A DNA stretch of 64,000 nt from Pleurocapsa sp. PCC 7327 (GTDB lineage: Bacteria > Cyanobacteriota > Cyanobacteriia > Cyanobacteriales > Microcystaceae), in the NCBI RefSeq assembly GCF_000317025.1, contig NC_019689.1:1217501-1281500 (forward strand). The letters run 5' to 3'. The notes beneath the pieces were generated by a model, which was not told the origin of the DNA, searched no databases, and saw only the letters and a list, made by a program, of their open reading frames with translations. The position numbers were made by a program, and so were the translations under genes. Positions 8,851 through 18,702 of the stretch are shown here, one piece after another (positions within the stretch are counted from its first letter, which is position 1; each line of letters opens with the position of its first letter).

Positions 8851-9141
8851 ATGACCTTAGAGCAAATGCAGGAAGTACTCAACAAAATGCTTTCTGTGCA
8901 GCAAGAGTTGCAAAATTCTCAACTTAAATTTACGGAGTCGCTATCCGAATTGAAAGATGACATTAGTGGATTAACGCAATCGGTCAAGCGGATAGATAAG
9001 ATGGTTGCCAGACTATCAATCTCTCAAGCAAATTTTTGGGAGACACAAGCAGATTATTACGATCGCCTAGAAAAAGTAGAGGAGACGCACAACAAAATTG
9101 CTGAGATTTTAGAGCGATTGACAAAACAAGAAGAAAGATAA
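8851..9141 (+). CDS. Small coiled-coil protein of unknown function
   Basis: 96 residues, charged and almost entirely predicted helical, with heptad-like spacing of Leu, Ile and Val (for example LSELKDDISGLTQSVKRIDKMV and the C-terminal HNKIAEILERLTKQEER). No signal peptide, membrane segment or catalytic motif. Similar short coiled-coil proteins are common accessory genes in cyanobacteria, but I do not recognise a family with a known role. It stands alone between the MITE-like element and the CRISPR array, ending 40 bases before the first repeat. Nothing in the sequence links it to CRISPR function. Confidence 0.6.
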   Translation: MTLEQMQEVLNKMLSVQQELQNSQLKFTESLSELKDDISGLTQSVKRIDKMVARLSISQANFWETQADYYDRLEKVEETHNKIAEILERLTKQEER

Positions 9142-9181
9142 GCTTCGCTTACATGGGGAAAATATACATATATGGTTAAAG

Positions 9182-12100
9182 GTTTCAATCCCTAATAGGG
9201 ATTAAGAATGTTTGGAATTCTTCCTGCGAATCCTCCTATGATATTAAAAGATTTGTTTCAATCCCTAATAGGGATTAAGAATGTTTGGAATGACCTGCCA
9301 AGTGTTTCCAAGTATTTTTCTTCGCTCTGTGTTTCAATCCCTAATAGGGATTAAGAATGTTTGGAATAGGGGATTGATGAGGTACTGAGTAAGCTTAAGG
9401 AGTTTCAATCCCTAATAGGGATTAAGAATGTTTGGAATATCATGATTCCGTAGGGTATGTTTGCTTAGTTTTCGTTTCAATCCCTAATAGGGATTAAGAA
9501 TGTTTGGAATTCGCAGCCGTGGATTAAATCGGGAGATGTCCATAAGTTTCAATCCCTAATAGGGATTAAGAATGTTTGGAATTCGGGTGGGCCAAAGAAT
9601 ATTCGAGAATGGAGGCCTGCTTGTTTCAATCCCTAATAGGGATTAAGAATGTTTGGAATGGGCGATTCCTGCGAGTCCTTTTGCTTCTTGGGCTTCTCGG
9701 TTTCAATCCCTAATAGGGATTAAGAATGTTTGGAATCCAGGCTTGTTTGTCGTTGTACAAGTCAGGTGTTTCAATCCCTAATAGGGATTAAGAATGTTTG
9801 GAATATGAAGAAATGAAACGCCTGATCAGGCAAATCGACCAAACGTTTCAATCCCTAATAGGGATTAAGAATGTTTGGAATGTACAAACGTTCGTCCGCA
9901 ACGGGTTACACCTTGTTTCAATCCCTAATAGGGATTAAGAATGTTTGGAATCTTTGATGAAAGCTATTCTAGTGAAACTGGAATGTTTCAATCCCTAATA
10001 GGGATTAAGAATGTTTGGAATTTTTTTCGGGAAGATTTACTACGAAAATCTTCCCGGTTTCAATCCCTAATAGGGATTAAGAATGTTTGGAACCAAATCG
10101 GCTATTTGACGCTCTGATTTTTTGTCCGTTTCAATCCCTAATAGGGATTAAGAATGTTTGGAATTGATCTAACTAGTGCTAGAGGTGCATTGAGAACGGG
10201 TTTCAATCCCTAATAGGGATTAAGAATGTTTGGAATTCCCACATCCGCCTCAAGAAGGAGGTGATCGGTGAGTTTCAATCCCTAATAGGGATTAAGAATG
10301 TTTGGAATATTGGAGTCGCCGATCGTTACTTTGTTTTTTTCGTTTCAATCCCTAATAGGGATTAAGAATGTTTGGAATTTAGGAAATATCTAAAAAAATG
10401 TCCCTCGAACGCATCCTGTTTCAATCCCTAATAGGGATTAAGAATGTTTGGAATTTAGGAAATATCTAAAAAAATGTCCCTCGAACGCATCCTGTTTCAA
10501 TCCCTAATAGGGATTAAGAATGTTTGGAATCTTACCAAGCTTTTGGCTATACGGGGGTTTGGGAGTTTCAATCCCTAATAGGGATTAAGAATGTTTGGAA
10601 TTTATAGGTTTTATTTTTATTAAAATTCTTCCTTAAGTTTCAATCCCTAATAGGGATTAAGAATGTTTGGAATCGAGACGAAAATATTCCTGTCAAAAAT
10701 CAAGCCGTTTCAATCCCTAATAGGGATTAAGAATGTTTGGAATTCTTACACGGTAGCGTCCAACCAAGCGCGGCTTATCCGTTTCAATCCCTAATAGGGA
10801 TTAAGAATGTTTGGAATGGTAGGAAGATTTTCGTAGAAATCTTTCTAGCCGAGTTTCAATCCCTAATAGGGATTAAGAATGTTTGGAATCGGGAGAGTTA
10901 CTGGAATGGAAAAAAGCGCAGTGTTTCAATCCCTAATAGGGATTAAGAATGTTTGGAATGCGAAAGCCTCTCCCAATCGGCATCCTGTCAGAGTTTCAAT
11001 CCCTAATAGGGATTAAGAATGTTTGGAATCTAGAAGCAAACGGGATGCCTTGGACTATAAAATTTGTTTCAATCCCTAATAGGGATTAAGAATGTTTGGA
11101 ATCTAGAAGCAAACGGGATGCCTTGGACTATAAAATTTGTTTCAATCCCTAATAGGGATTAAGAATGTTTGGAATTTGGCAGGAATCAATGTTCCCACCA
11201 GCCAAAAGGGTTTCAATCCCTAATAGGGATTAAGAATGTTTGGAATTCAACAGCTCGACGAACAGAAAAAAGAATTTGAGCGAGTTTCAATCCCTAATAG
11301 GGATTAAGAATGTTTGGAATCGGGAAGGATGCTGAAGTGGATGAAGAAACAAGGTTTCAATCCCTAATAGGGATTAAGAATGTTTGGAATTTTTGGAATC
11401 CAATGCGGAGGATATTATGGAAATCTGGTTTCAATCCCTAATAGGGATTAAGAATGTTTGGAATATAATGGGTGAGGCTCGTTCATGTAGAAGGGCACGA
11501 AGTTTCAATCCCTAATAGGGATTAAGAATGTTTGGAATAATTCTTTTTCGACATTTCCCTTGTTTAAAAAATAGTTTCAATCCCTAATAGGGATTAAGAA
11601 TGTTTGGAATTCTATTAGCTTAAGGTGGGTATACGAGCAATTCTCGTTTCAATCCCTAATAGGGATTAAGAATGTTTGGAATTACATTAGTACTATCCGA
11701 GCGCACGTAACTATTAAGTTTCAATCCCTAATAGGGATTAAGAATGTTTGGAAGATAAATGGTTAGCCCGGCGATACTCGTACCCAGTTTCAATCCCTAA
11801 TAGGGATTAAGAATGTTTGGAATGAATCGCTAGTTACGCTTGCTCCAACGTTAATGTCAGTTTCAATCCCTAATAGGGATTAAGAATGTTTGGAATTGCT
11901 GAAGTTCCCAAATGGCTGCTCGATATTGAAGTTTCAATCCCTAATAGGGATTAAGAATGTTTGGAATCCGTAATTAGGATGGGGAGGCGAGGGGTTTGCT
12001 TGTTTCAATCCCTAATAGGGATTAAGAATGTTTGGAATTTGAAAAATCATTTCAATTTCCTCAAAAATTAATAGTTTCAATCCCTAATAGGGATTAAGAA

Positions 12101-12189
12101 TGTTTGGAATTTGGTTCCCCTTCCCCGGTTGTTGGTTAAAAGCTTTTATCCTGTTTCAATCCCTAATAGGGATTAAGAATGTTTGGAAT
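9182..12189 (-). CRISPR. CRISPR array, 42 repeats and 41 spacers
   Basis: By hand I count 42 repeats of 37 bases, the first at 9182-9218 and the last at 12153-12189, with spacers of about 33-40 bases. The repeat contains a perfect 8-1-8 palindrome, AATCCCTA-A-TAGGGATT. Read on the minus strand it ends GGGATTGAAAC, the usual 3' end (ATTGAAAC handle) of cyanobacterial type I and III repeats, so I infer leftward transcription with the leader at the right. Repeats are almost invariant; the last plus-strand base is C at 10093 and G at 11754 instead of T. Two spacers are duplicated in tandem: 10379-10417 equals 10455-10493, and 11030-11065 equals 11103-11138. No cas gene lies in the window. Confidence 0.99.
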
Positions 12190-12469
12190 ACCGATGTCCG
12201 AAAAGCTGACTATATTTAGTTTTCAAGGTACAGTTGCGCGAAACCTCTTTAAATTTAACATAACCGTGACAAAAAATCCACCTGGAAATGATAAAAGCTT
12301 TGCTGTGTATGATGCGCGGGTTGCTAAAGAACGTGATAGTGCTTAAAACTTGACTGAGTAGAGGGTTGAGAGACTTTTGTCTAAAGCTTCATTTCTACAC
12401 CTACCCTGTCGCGCACTAGGAGAAGAAAATAGCGATCGCGAGGTGATTTTGCGCCAATCTCATTCGACT
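12190..12469 (-). promoter_or_regulatory. Probable CRISPR leader region
   Basis: Stretch between the last repeat and the 3' end of the helicase gene. If the array is transcribed leftward, this must hold the leader and promoter. On the minus strand it is AT-rich near the array and contains ACCTTGAAAACTAAATATA about 20-40 bases before the first leader-side repeat, similar in feel to other cyanobacterial leaders. I could not find a well-spaced -35/-10 pair. A 50-codon plus-strand frame (12194-12346) overlaps it and is probably chance. Confidence 0.5.
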
Positions 12470-14938
12470 TTAAAACCCTATCTTAACCACCGATTCGGGA
12501 AACTGACGCATCAAGGCAGATAAAATCGGACAAGGGGTTTTATCTTGTAAATTACTGACGCGATCGCCCCGAAAGGTATTCCAGCGAAACGGTGCTTTTG
12601 TTTCTGCCGACATCCACAAAAGCCGTTTTGCTCGTGTCATGGCAACGTAAAGCAAGCGAAATTCTTCTGCTTTTTTCAATTTTCCCGCTTCTTCCCAAGC
12701 TTCTAGCGGTTGCGGAATGGGAGGCAAACTGTCTGGATCGAGATATTGAGCATGGACTGCGGTGCGAATTTGGGCGCGGGCGACTTCTGCGAGGGTAAAA
12801 TCGCCTAAAAATTTAGAGGAAGTGGGAACCCAGGGTTTGCCTGGAAGTACGTCTTCGTGCAAGAAAGGAATGAAGACATAATCCCAGTCCAATCCCTTGG
12901 CTTTGTGCATGGTAATAATAGTTAATTGACCCTGACTGGTATAGCGATCGTCGGTCTCTTCTTCTACCGCTTCAAAGCATTCGGAACTGGCAATTTCATT
13001 GAGGGCTGCGATCGCAGTTTTTAGGGAACTATTGCCGACAATTTGTTGGTGCACTCGTTCAGATAATTTCTGTACGGTTGCGAGTTCGGAACCCGTATAT
13101 TTTAACGTCATTCCCAGGAAGGGAATAAGCTGATAGTGAGGCAATTCCAGTCTAGCTCGCAGGAGATTGCAACAGTAACGGCGGGCTTGGGCCACCTGAG
13201 GTTTCTGGGGCAGATCGAGGGGACTGGGATAGAGAAATTGCTCTGGATAGGTAGCTAAAGCGTTGAGATCTTGGGCGGCAATGAGATCTCGTCGTTCTAG
13301 AATTTCTAAAGCTGCTTTGAGATTGTCGGGAGAATGGGGGCGGTCGATAAATTGTAGGAGTTTAAGAATTTCTTCAGGAATTTGCGAGAAGCGATCGCTT
13401 TCGCCGACTTCGTAAACTTTAATATTATGTTGCCGTAGTGAATCCGTCAGTTGCTCTGCCAGAAACCGACCTTGACGATTTTCCCGGACTAATATAGCGG
13501 CATTTCGCTGGGAGTCTTCCGTAAGTAATTTAATGACTCGCTTTTGGATGAGTGCGACTGTTTCATAAGTATCTTCAGGAGTATAAATTTCCAATCCCAG
13601 ACCTTTAGCTTTTGGATTGGCTAATTTTTGCGGGTCGCCAGCGTCAACGGGATAAATTTTTTGCTCGCGGAAAGGTAATTCTATTTTCTGTGCGACGTAG
13701 GTATTTTTCGATTCTAAATTCTTTTGATTAATGTATCTTCTGTGCAAAACGTATTCTGAATTTTGTAACTCTTGTTGTTGTGACTGCTTATCCTTGCTTC
13801 TCCAGGTGTTATTGACCCACTCCAGGATAAAATTCGCTGCGTCGATGATACGCTGATTGCTGCGACCTGCTCGATCCATCGTAGCGAGGTTTCCTTGAAT
13901 TTGGCAGGTGGTACAAAACCAGTTGAAATAGAGGGGATCGGCGGGTGTGAAGGTAGAGTTAATTGCTTGGTTGGGATCGCCAACGCGGACTAAATTCATT
14001 GGTGCATTGAGATTGCTAGGATCGGCAGCAAGAATTGAAATGAGTTTTTCTTGCAAGGGACTGGAATCTTGAGCTTCATCTTCAAAAACGGCAAAGACTT
14101 GATTTTGCCAAATCTGGCGAATGGATTCGTTTTCTAGAACTCGCAAGGCGGCGAGGATCATGTCATCGTAATCGATTAAATCGCGCGATCGCATCAATCG
14201 CTCGTATTGTTGATATAATCCCGCCGCGATCGCTAAAATTTGATAGTCATCGTTGGTCTGTTGGCTAATTTCTGCCAAGGCTTCTGGCGACAAACCGGAA
14301 CTTTTTGCTTCTCGAATGACGGTGTGAGCGAGATTTGGCAAGACTTCGGTACGCAAGACCGAGTGACGGCGCAATTTTTCAGCTTCTTCGCCATCAAACT
14401 GCATTCCTTCGAGTAAGATTTGATATCTTCTCGGTGCAGTATTAATCCATTGTTCTACACAAGCTCTGACAATGCGATGTGTAGAATTAGGGGTAATGAG
14501 AGTGGCACTGTCGAGATTCAGTCCCGATAATTCTGGATAGCGATTGGCAATGTTGAGTGCTAACCCGTGCAGCGTTTGGACGCTAAAACCAGTCTGAGGA
14601 AGTTGGAGTTCTTTGAGCTGTTGTTTGATTTTATCTTTAATACTTGCTGCTGCCGAACGGGTGTAGGTGACGATAACCAGTTGTTTTCTGGCGTGGAGTT
14701 GATAGCGGGCGATCGCAATTGCCGCTGCCACTGACAAACTATGAGATTTTCCCGCGCCGGGAACCGCAGAAATCGCCATTTGTCCGCCTTTCCAGTCGGC
14801 TAAATCCCGCTGTCCCGGACGCAAACTTTTACGAAGTTGCTCTAATTTTTCCTCTAAGTCAGTCCGAACTGATGTTTCTGTCCAAGAGGACACGGTTGTT
14901 ATTCTATTTGTAGCGCTGTCATTAGAATCAAATGGCAT
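12470..14938 (-). CDS. UvrD/Rep-type (superfamily 1A) DNA helicase
   Basis: ATP-dependent 3'-5' DNA helicase or translocase. Motifs in order: Walker A AVPGAGKSHS at 58-67, Walker B region FEDEAQDSSPLQ, motif III GDPNQAINSTF, motif V TMHKAKGLDWDYVFIP and motif VI LLYVAMTRAKRLLW. The length of 822 residues is typical of the family, and there is no C-terminal nuclease domain. It could serve in repair or replication restart. It neighbours the CRISPR leader, but such helicases are not Cas proteins and this one points toward the array by orientation only. Starts with ATG at 14938; the upstream 160 bases hold only low-complexity TTTTTGATTT repeats. Confidence 0.93.
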   Translation of the reverse strand: MPFDSNDSATNRITTVSSWTETSVRTDLEEKLEQLRKSLRPGQRDLADWKGGQMAISAVPGAGKSHSLSVAAAIAIARYQLHARKQLVIVTYTRSAAASIKDKIKQQLKELQLPQTGFSVQTLHGLALNIANRYPELSGLNLDSATLITPNSTHRIVRACVEQWINTAPRRYQILLEGMQFDGEEAEKLRRHSVLRTEVLPNLAHTVIREAKSSGLSPEALAEISQQTNDDYQILAIAAGLYQQYERLMRSRDLIDYDDMILAALRVLENESIRQIWQNQVFAVFEDEAQDSSPLQEKLISILAADPSNLNAPMNLVRVGDPNQAINSTFTPADPLYFNWFCTTCQIQGNLATMDRAGRSNQRIIDAANFILEWVNNTWRSKDKQSQQQELQNSEYVLHRRYINQKNLESKNTYVAQKIELPFREQKIYPVDAGDPQKLANPKAKGLGLEIYTPEDTYETVALIQKRVIKLLTEDSQRNAAILVRENRQGRFLAEQLTDSLRQHNIKVYEVGESDRFSQIPEEILKLLQFIDRPHSPDNLKAALEILERRDLIAAQDLNALATYPEQFLYPSPLDLPQKPQVAQARRYCCNLLRARLELPHYQLIPFLGMTLKYTGSELATVQKLSERVHQQIVGNSSLKTAIAALNEIASSECFEAVEEETDDRYTSQGQLTIITMHKAKGLDWDYVFIPFLHEDVLPGKPWVPTSSKFLGDFTLAEVARAQIRTAVHAQYLDPDSLPPIPQPLEAWEEAGKLKKAEEFRLLYVAMTRAKRLLWMSAETKAPFRWNTFRGDRVSNLQDKTPCPILSALMRQFPESVVKIGF

Positions 14939-15098
14939 TATTTTAGTTATCAGTTATTTGATTTTTGATTTTTGATTTTAGGTTTTGGATTGCCCTATCT
15001 TCCTCATTTCGCTTTCCCGAAGGCTGAAGGAGGTGTTTGTAACTCTCGCCTTAATAGAATAGATTATTTAATTTTTACTAGCTCCAAAGCAAGTCATT

Positions 15099-15781
15099 AT
15101 GGAAAATTTATACAAAAAAAGGGCTGCGTTTAGAGTATTTTACTGTTGCCTATAACATATTTGAAGCAGTTCTTTCGATTGGTTTTGGCAGTCTTAACAA
15201 CAGCATTGCCCTAGTGGATTTTGGCTTAGATAGCATCGTGGAATCTCTTTCTGGACTCATTTTAATCTGGCGCTTGAGAAAACATCGTAACTTGTCCGAA
15301 GAAGAAGAGAAAGCGATCGAGCAATGGGCAATGAAACTGGTTGCCGCGACTTTTTTTATTCTTGGGGGTATATTTTGTTGGAATCCGTTCAAAAACTTCT
15401 GACTCAAGAAATTCCTCAGCCTTCTTTAGCAGGAATTCTCATCGCGATCGCATCGCTTATTACTATGCCTATACTCGCATGGCAAAAAGATCGCTTAGGG
15501 CAGAATCTCGACAGTAGAGCATTGATTGCCGATTCTCAAGAGACTCTTGTCTGAACTTCATTCTGATATTCAAATCGTGCTTCTAGCGTAGAGCATTGAT
15601 TGCCGATTCTCAAGAGACTCTTGTCTGCGGGTGGCTATCTGCTATTTTGTTATTAGGATTGGGATTGAATTATACGTTCGGTTTTTGGCAAGCCGATCCC
15701 ATGGCTGGAATTGCGATCGCGCCGTTCGTTTTCAAAGAAGGTTGGGAAACCTGGGAAGAAAGTCAACAAGAGGAAGATTAG
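15099..15781 (+). pseudogene. Cation-efflux (CDF-type) membrane protein pseudogene
   Basis: Joining three frames gives one membrane protein: an N-terminus starting at ATG 15099, then YFTVAYNIFEAVLS and IALVDFGLDSIVESLSG (typical of CDF-like cation transporters), then ASLITMPILAWQKDRLG, then ALIADSQETL and ending WETWEESQQEED-stop. Lesions: an A7 run near 15114-15120 that shifts frame after MENLYKK, a G5 run near 15364-15368 one base short, and a 74-base insertion bracketed by a 40-base direct repeat (15514-15553 and 15588-15627). Removing the 74 bases restores the frame exactly. The two homopolymer shifts could be sequencing errors; the duplication is not. Confidence 0.85.
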
Positions 15782-15864
15782 ATATGATTTTGGATTGGAG
15801 AGATCGCTCTGAAAAAAAAACTCATTCCTAGCGAGTTATCTTCTCAAGAAAGTAGCGATCGCTT

Positions 15865-16743
15865 TTAAATCGAACCCAAAATCATGCCCGACAGCAAAAT
15901 AAATCCCAGCCATACATTTTGACGGAAAATTTCTCCGTAAATCGAATTGGGGATTTCTGGCGTACTCAAGCGAATATACTGTCCAACCCAGCCAACGACT
16001 GCTATTGCCCAAGCAATCCAAAAGCCCCAATGGAGTCTCATAACCAGGCTCAGATAAGCCAGCGAACCGGCTGTAAGGGCAAAAAAGACTCCTACCGCAT
16101 CCGCCGCATACTTGCCGAAAAAGAGAGCGCTAGAGCTTACGCCAACTCTGCGATCGTCTTCGCGATCTGGCATAGCATACACGGTATCAAATCCCAGCGT
16201 CCAAAATATCGTTGCTCCCCAAAGCACCCAGGTGGCGCTGTCCAGCTTCGCCGTTACCGCACTCCAACTAATTAAAACTGCAAATCCCCAGGCGATGGAA
16301 AGAACCAGTTGGGGAATGGGAAAGACTCGCTTTGCCAGCGGATAGCAGATAATGACGGGGACGGCTGCAACACAAAGCCAAAAACTGAGAGAATTGAGAT
16401 AGAAAGCTAGAACGGCAGCACAGGCAAAAGCAATCAAGGCAATAACAATACCTACTCGAACCGACAACGCGCGAGAAGCGAGAGGTCGATCGCGAGTTCT
16501 TTCGACTTCGGGATCGATATCGCGATCCCACAAATCGTTAACAACGCATCCTGCCGCACTGGTAACTAAACTGCCTAAGATAATGACGACCACTAAAGGC
16601 AGTGGCGGAGTGCCATGGGCTGCCAAAAATACCGCCCACAGCGCAGGAATCATCAAAATGAGCCGTCCTTCTGGCTTGTTCCAGCGCAGCAGTCGAAATA
16701 TCGTTAACCAAACTGGTTCTGGAAGTTGTTGAGATTGAGTCAT
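15865..16743 (-). CDS. ubiA: 4-hydroxybenzoate polyprenyltransferase (UbiA family)
   Basis: Membrane enzyme that attaches a polyprenyl chain to 4-hydroxybenzoate; in cyanobacteria this makes a plastoquinone precursor. The two Asp-rich motifs that hold Mg-prenyl diphosphate are present: NDLWDRDID near residue 85 and DREDD near 195. About eight to nine hydrophobic segments span the 292 residues, normal for the family. Divergent from ppx, with about 120 bases between the starts, an arrangement I recall from other cyanobacteria. Starts with ATG. Confidence 0.93.
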   Translation of the reverse strand: MTQSQQLPEPVWLTIFRLLRWNKPEGRLILMIPALWAVFLAAHGTPPLPLVVVIILGSLVTSAAGCVVNDLWDRDIDPEVERTRDRPLASRALSVRVGIVIALIAFACAAVLAFYLNSLSFWLCVAAVPVIICYPLAKRVFPIPQLVLSIAWGFAVLISWSAVTAKLDSATWVLWGATIFWTLGFDTVYAMPDREDDRRVGVSSSALFFGKYAADAVGVFFALTAGSLAYLSLVMRLHWGFWIAWAIAVVGWVGQYIRLSTPEIPNSIYGEIFRQNVWLGFILLSGMILGSI

Positions 16744-16864
16744 TTGATGAAAGAATTTTGGATTTTAAATTATAGACAGAAGTATTAATTAAGTTCTTTT
16801 AAGTTATATCTTGATTCTTAGCACGGTTAAGGGAAACTCTAGGGTTAGATATAGGGCAAAACCC

Positions 16865-18520
16865 ATGGTTGATTCTGTTGATAAGGTTAAAACAAATAGG
16901 ACGGAGCTGGCTACTCCAAGTAAGACAGAGCCGACTATTCTTGCTGCGATCGATATCGGAACCAATTCTATTCATATGGTAGTGGTGCAGATCGATCCGA
17001 TATTAGCTGCATTTACGATTATTGCTAAGGAAAAAGATACGGTACGGTTGGGCGATCGCGATCCGAAAACGGGCAACCTCACTCCAGAAGCGATGCAAAG
17101 AGCGATCGCGGCGCTACAACGCTGCAAAGATTTAGCCATTAGCAAGAATGCCGACCATATCGTAGCAGTGGCTACCAGCGCCGCCAGAGAAGCTCCTAAT
17201 GGATTAGAATTTTTACAACGAATTGAATCTGAAGTCGGGATTTTTGTCAATCTCATCTCAGGATACGAGGAAGCGCGACGCATCTATCTCGGTGTTTTGT
17301 CGGGGATGGATTTTCAAAACCAGCCACACGTCATTATCGACATTGGTGGCGGTTCGACGGAACTAATCCTGGCTGATAGTCAAGAACCTCGTTTCTTGAG
17401 TAGTACTAAAGTCGGAGCCGTTCGTCTAACACGGGAATTCATCACAACCGATCCCATTAGCGAGGCAGAGTTTGCCTATTTGCAAGCTTACGTGCGGGGA
17501 ATGTTGGAGCGGGCAACGGACGAGTTGCGTTTCTACATCAAACCGGGCGAACAATTGCGTATGGTAGGTACCTCAGGGACGATAGAGACGCTCGCGATTA
17601 TTCACGCGCTAGAAAAGCAAGGGGAAGTTCCCAATCCCCTCAATGGCTATCAAATAAGCCGCAAAGACATTAGAGAGATGGTCAAGCGTTTTGCGGCGAT
17701 GAACTGCGAACAACGCTCCGCTATTGCTGGCATGTCGGAAAAACGGGCAGAAATTATCCTAGCGGGCGCGATCGTTTTGCAGGAAGCCATGAGCCTGCTA
17801 AATCTGGAGACAATTGTTATTTGCGAGCGATCGCTCAGAGAAGGCGTAATTGTAGACTGGATGCTAACCCACGGCTTAATCGATAGTCGGATGCGCTATC
17901 AGAGCGAAATACGCGAGCGCAGCGTCATTAAAATCGCTCACAAATATCAAGTCAATTTAGAGCACTGCGAGCGAGTTGCCAATTTTGCCCTCAGTTTATT
18001 CGACCAATTGCAAGGATATCTTCATTCCTGGGGCAGCGAAGAAAGGGAATTACTCTGGGCAGCCGCAATTTTACACAATTGCGGCTTATATATTAGCCAT
18101 TCAGCCCATCACAAACATTCTTATTATCTAATTCGCAATGCAGAATTATTAGGGTTTACTGAAATAGAACTGGAACTCATCGCGAATATAGCTCGCTATC
18201 ATCGTAAGAGTAAGCCCAGGAAAAAACACGAACCTTACAGCAAACTGCCCGATAACTATCGCAAAGCCATCAAACAGCTCAGCGCTATCTTACGCATTGC
18301 AGTTGCTTTGGATCGCAGGCAAATTGGAGCGATCGAAAAATTCGAGTGCAAGTACGACTCAGAGTATAAAACCCTACATTTACATCTTTTTACCTCAAAT
18401 CCCGATGATGATTGTGCTTTGGAATTGTGGAATTTAGATTACGAAAAAGGGGTGTTTGAAGAAGAATATGGAGTAAGGCTAGTTGCAACTTTAGCCGTAA
18501 GTCGTGCAGCAGTAAGTTAG
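16865..18520 (+). CDS. ppx: Exopolyphosphatase (Ppx/GppA family)
   Basis: Releases phosphate from inorganic polyphosphate chains in the cytoplasm. The actin-like ATPase fold shows AAIDIGTNSIHMVVV near the N-terminus and IDIGGGSTELI as the second phosphate loop. The C-terminal part carries an HD-like helical domain (AAILHNCGLYISHSAHHKHSYYLI). I chose the ATG at 16865 (protein MVDSVDKV..., 551 residues); a TTG 18 codons upstream is open but the extra residues look like untranslated leader. Divergent from ubiA. Confidence 0.93.
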   Translation: MVDSVDKVKTNRTELATPSKTEPTILAAIDIGTNSIHMVVVQIDPILAAFTIIAKEKDTVRLGDRDPKTGNLTPEAMQRAIAALQRCKDLAISKNADHIVAVATSAAREAPNGLEFLQRIESEVGIFVNLISGYEEARRIYLGVLSGMDFQNQPHVIIDIGGGSTELILADSQEPRFLSSTKVGAVRLTREFITTDPISEAEFAYLQAYVRGMLERATDELRFYIKPGEQLRMVGTSGTIETLAIIHALEKQGEVPNPLNGYQISRKDIREMVKRFAAMNCEQRSAIAGMSEKRAEIILAGAIVLQEAMSLLNLETIVICERSLREGVIVDWMLTHGLIDSRMRYQSEIRERSVIKIAHKYQVNLEHCERVANFALSLFDQLQGYLHSWGSEERELLWAAAILHNCGLYISHSAHHKHSYYLIRNAELLGFTEIELELIANIARYHRKSKPRKKHEPYSKLPDNYRKAIKQLSAILRIAVALDRRQIGAIEKFECKYDSEYKTLHLHLFTSNPDDDCALELWNLDYEKGVFEEEYGVRLVATLAVSRAAVS

Positions 18521-18702
18521 TTTTGAGACTAGATAAACTCTGCGATCGCGTCATTTTAGTCTTTTCTAATGCCAAATTCTGCTGTTTTCTTTACCATTCT
18601 TTGATTTCTTTAGAAAATATTAATAGTGTATCTAATAAAACTTTACAATCAGGGAGTAGTTTACTAGGATAAACCTGCTGTTAAATGTCAGGAGTCTAGT
18701 TA

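Noticed and set aside
10737-10946. 69-codon frame inside the array
   Set aside because: Made of repeats and spacers read through; not a gene.
12194-12346. 50-codon frame directly beside the CRISPR array (MSEKLTIFSFQG...)
   Set aside because: It overlaps the likely leader, has no ribosome site apart from the repeat itself, and resembles no family I know. A chance frame or an old gene scrap.
12470-14938. Helicase as a possible Cas or defence gene because it borders the array
   Set aside because: It is a plain UvrD-like helicase without Cas3, Cas10 or nuclease features; adjacency alone is not evidence.
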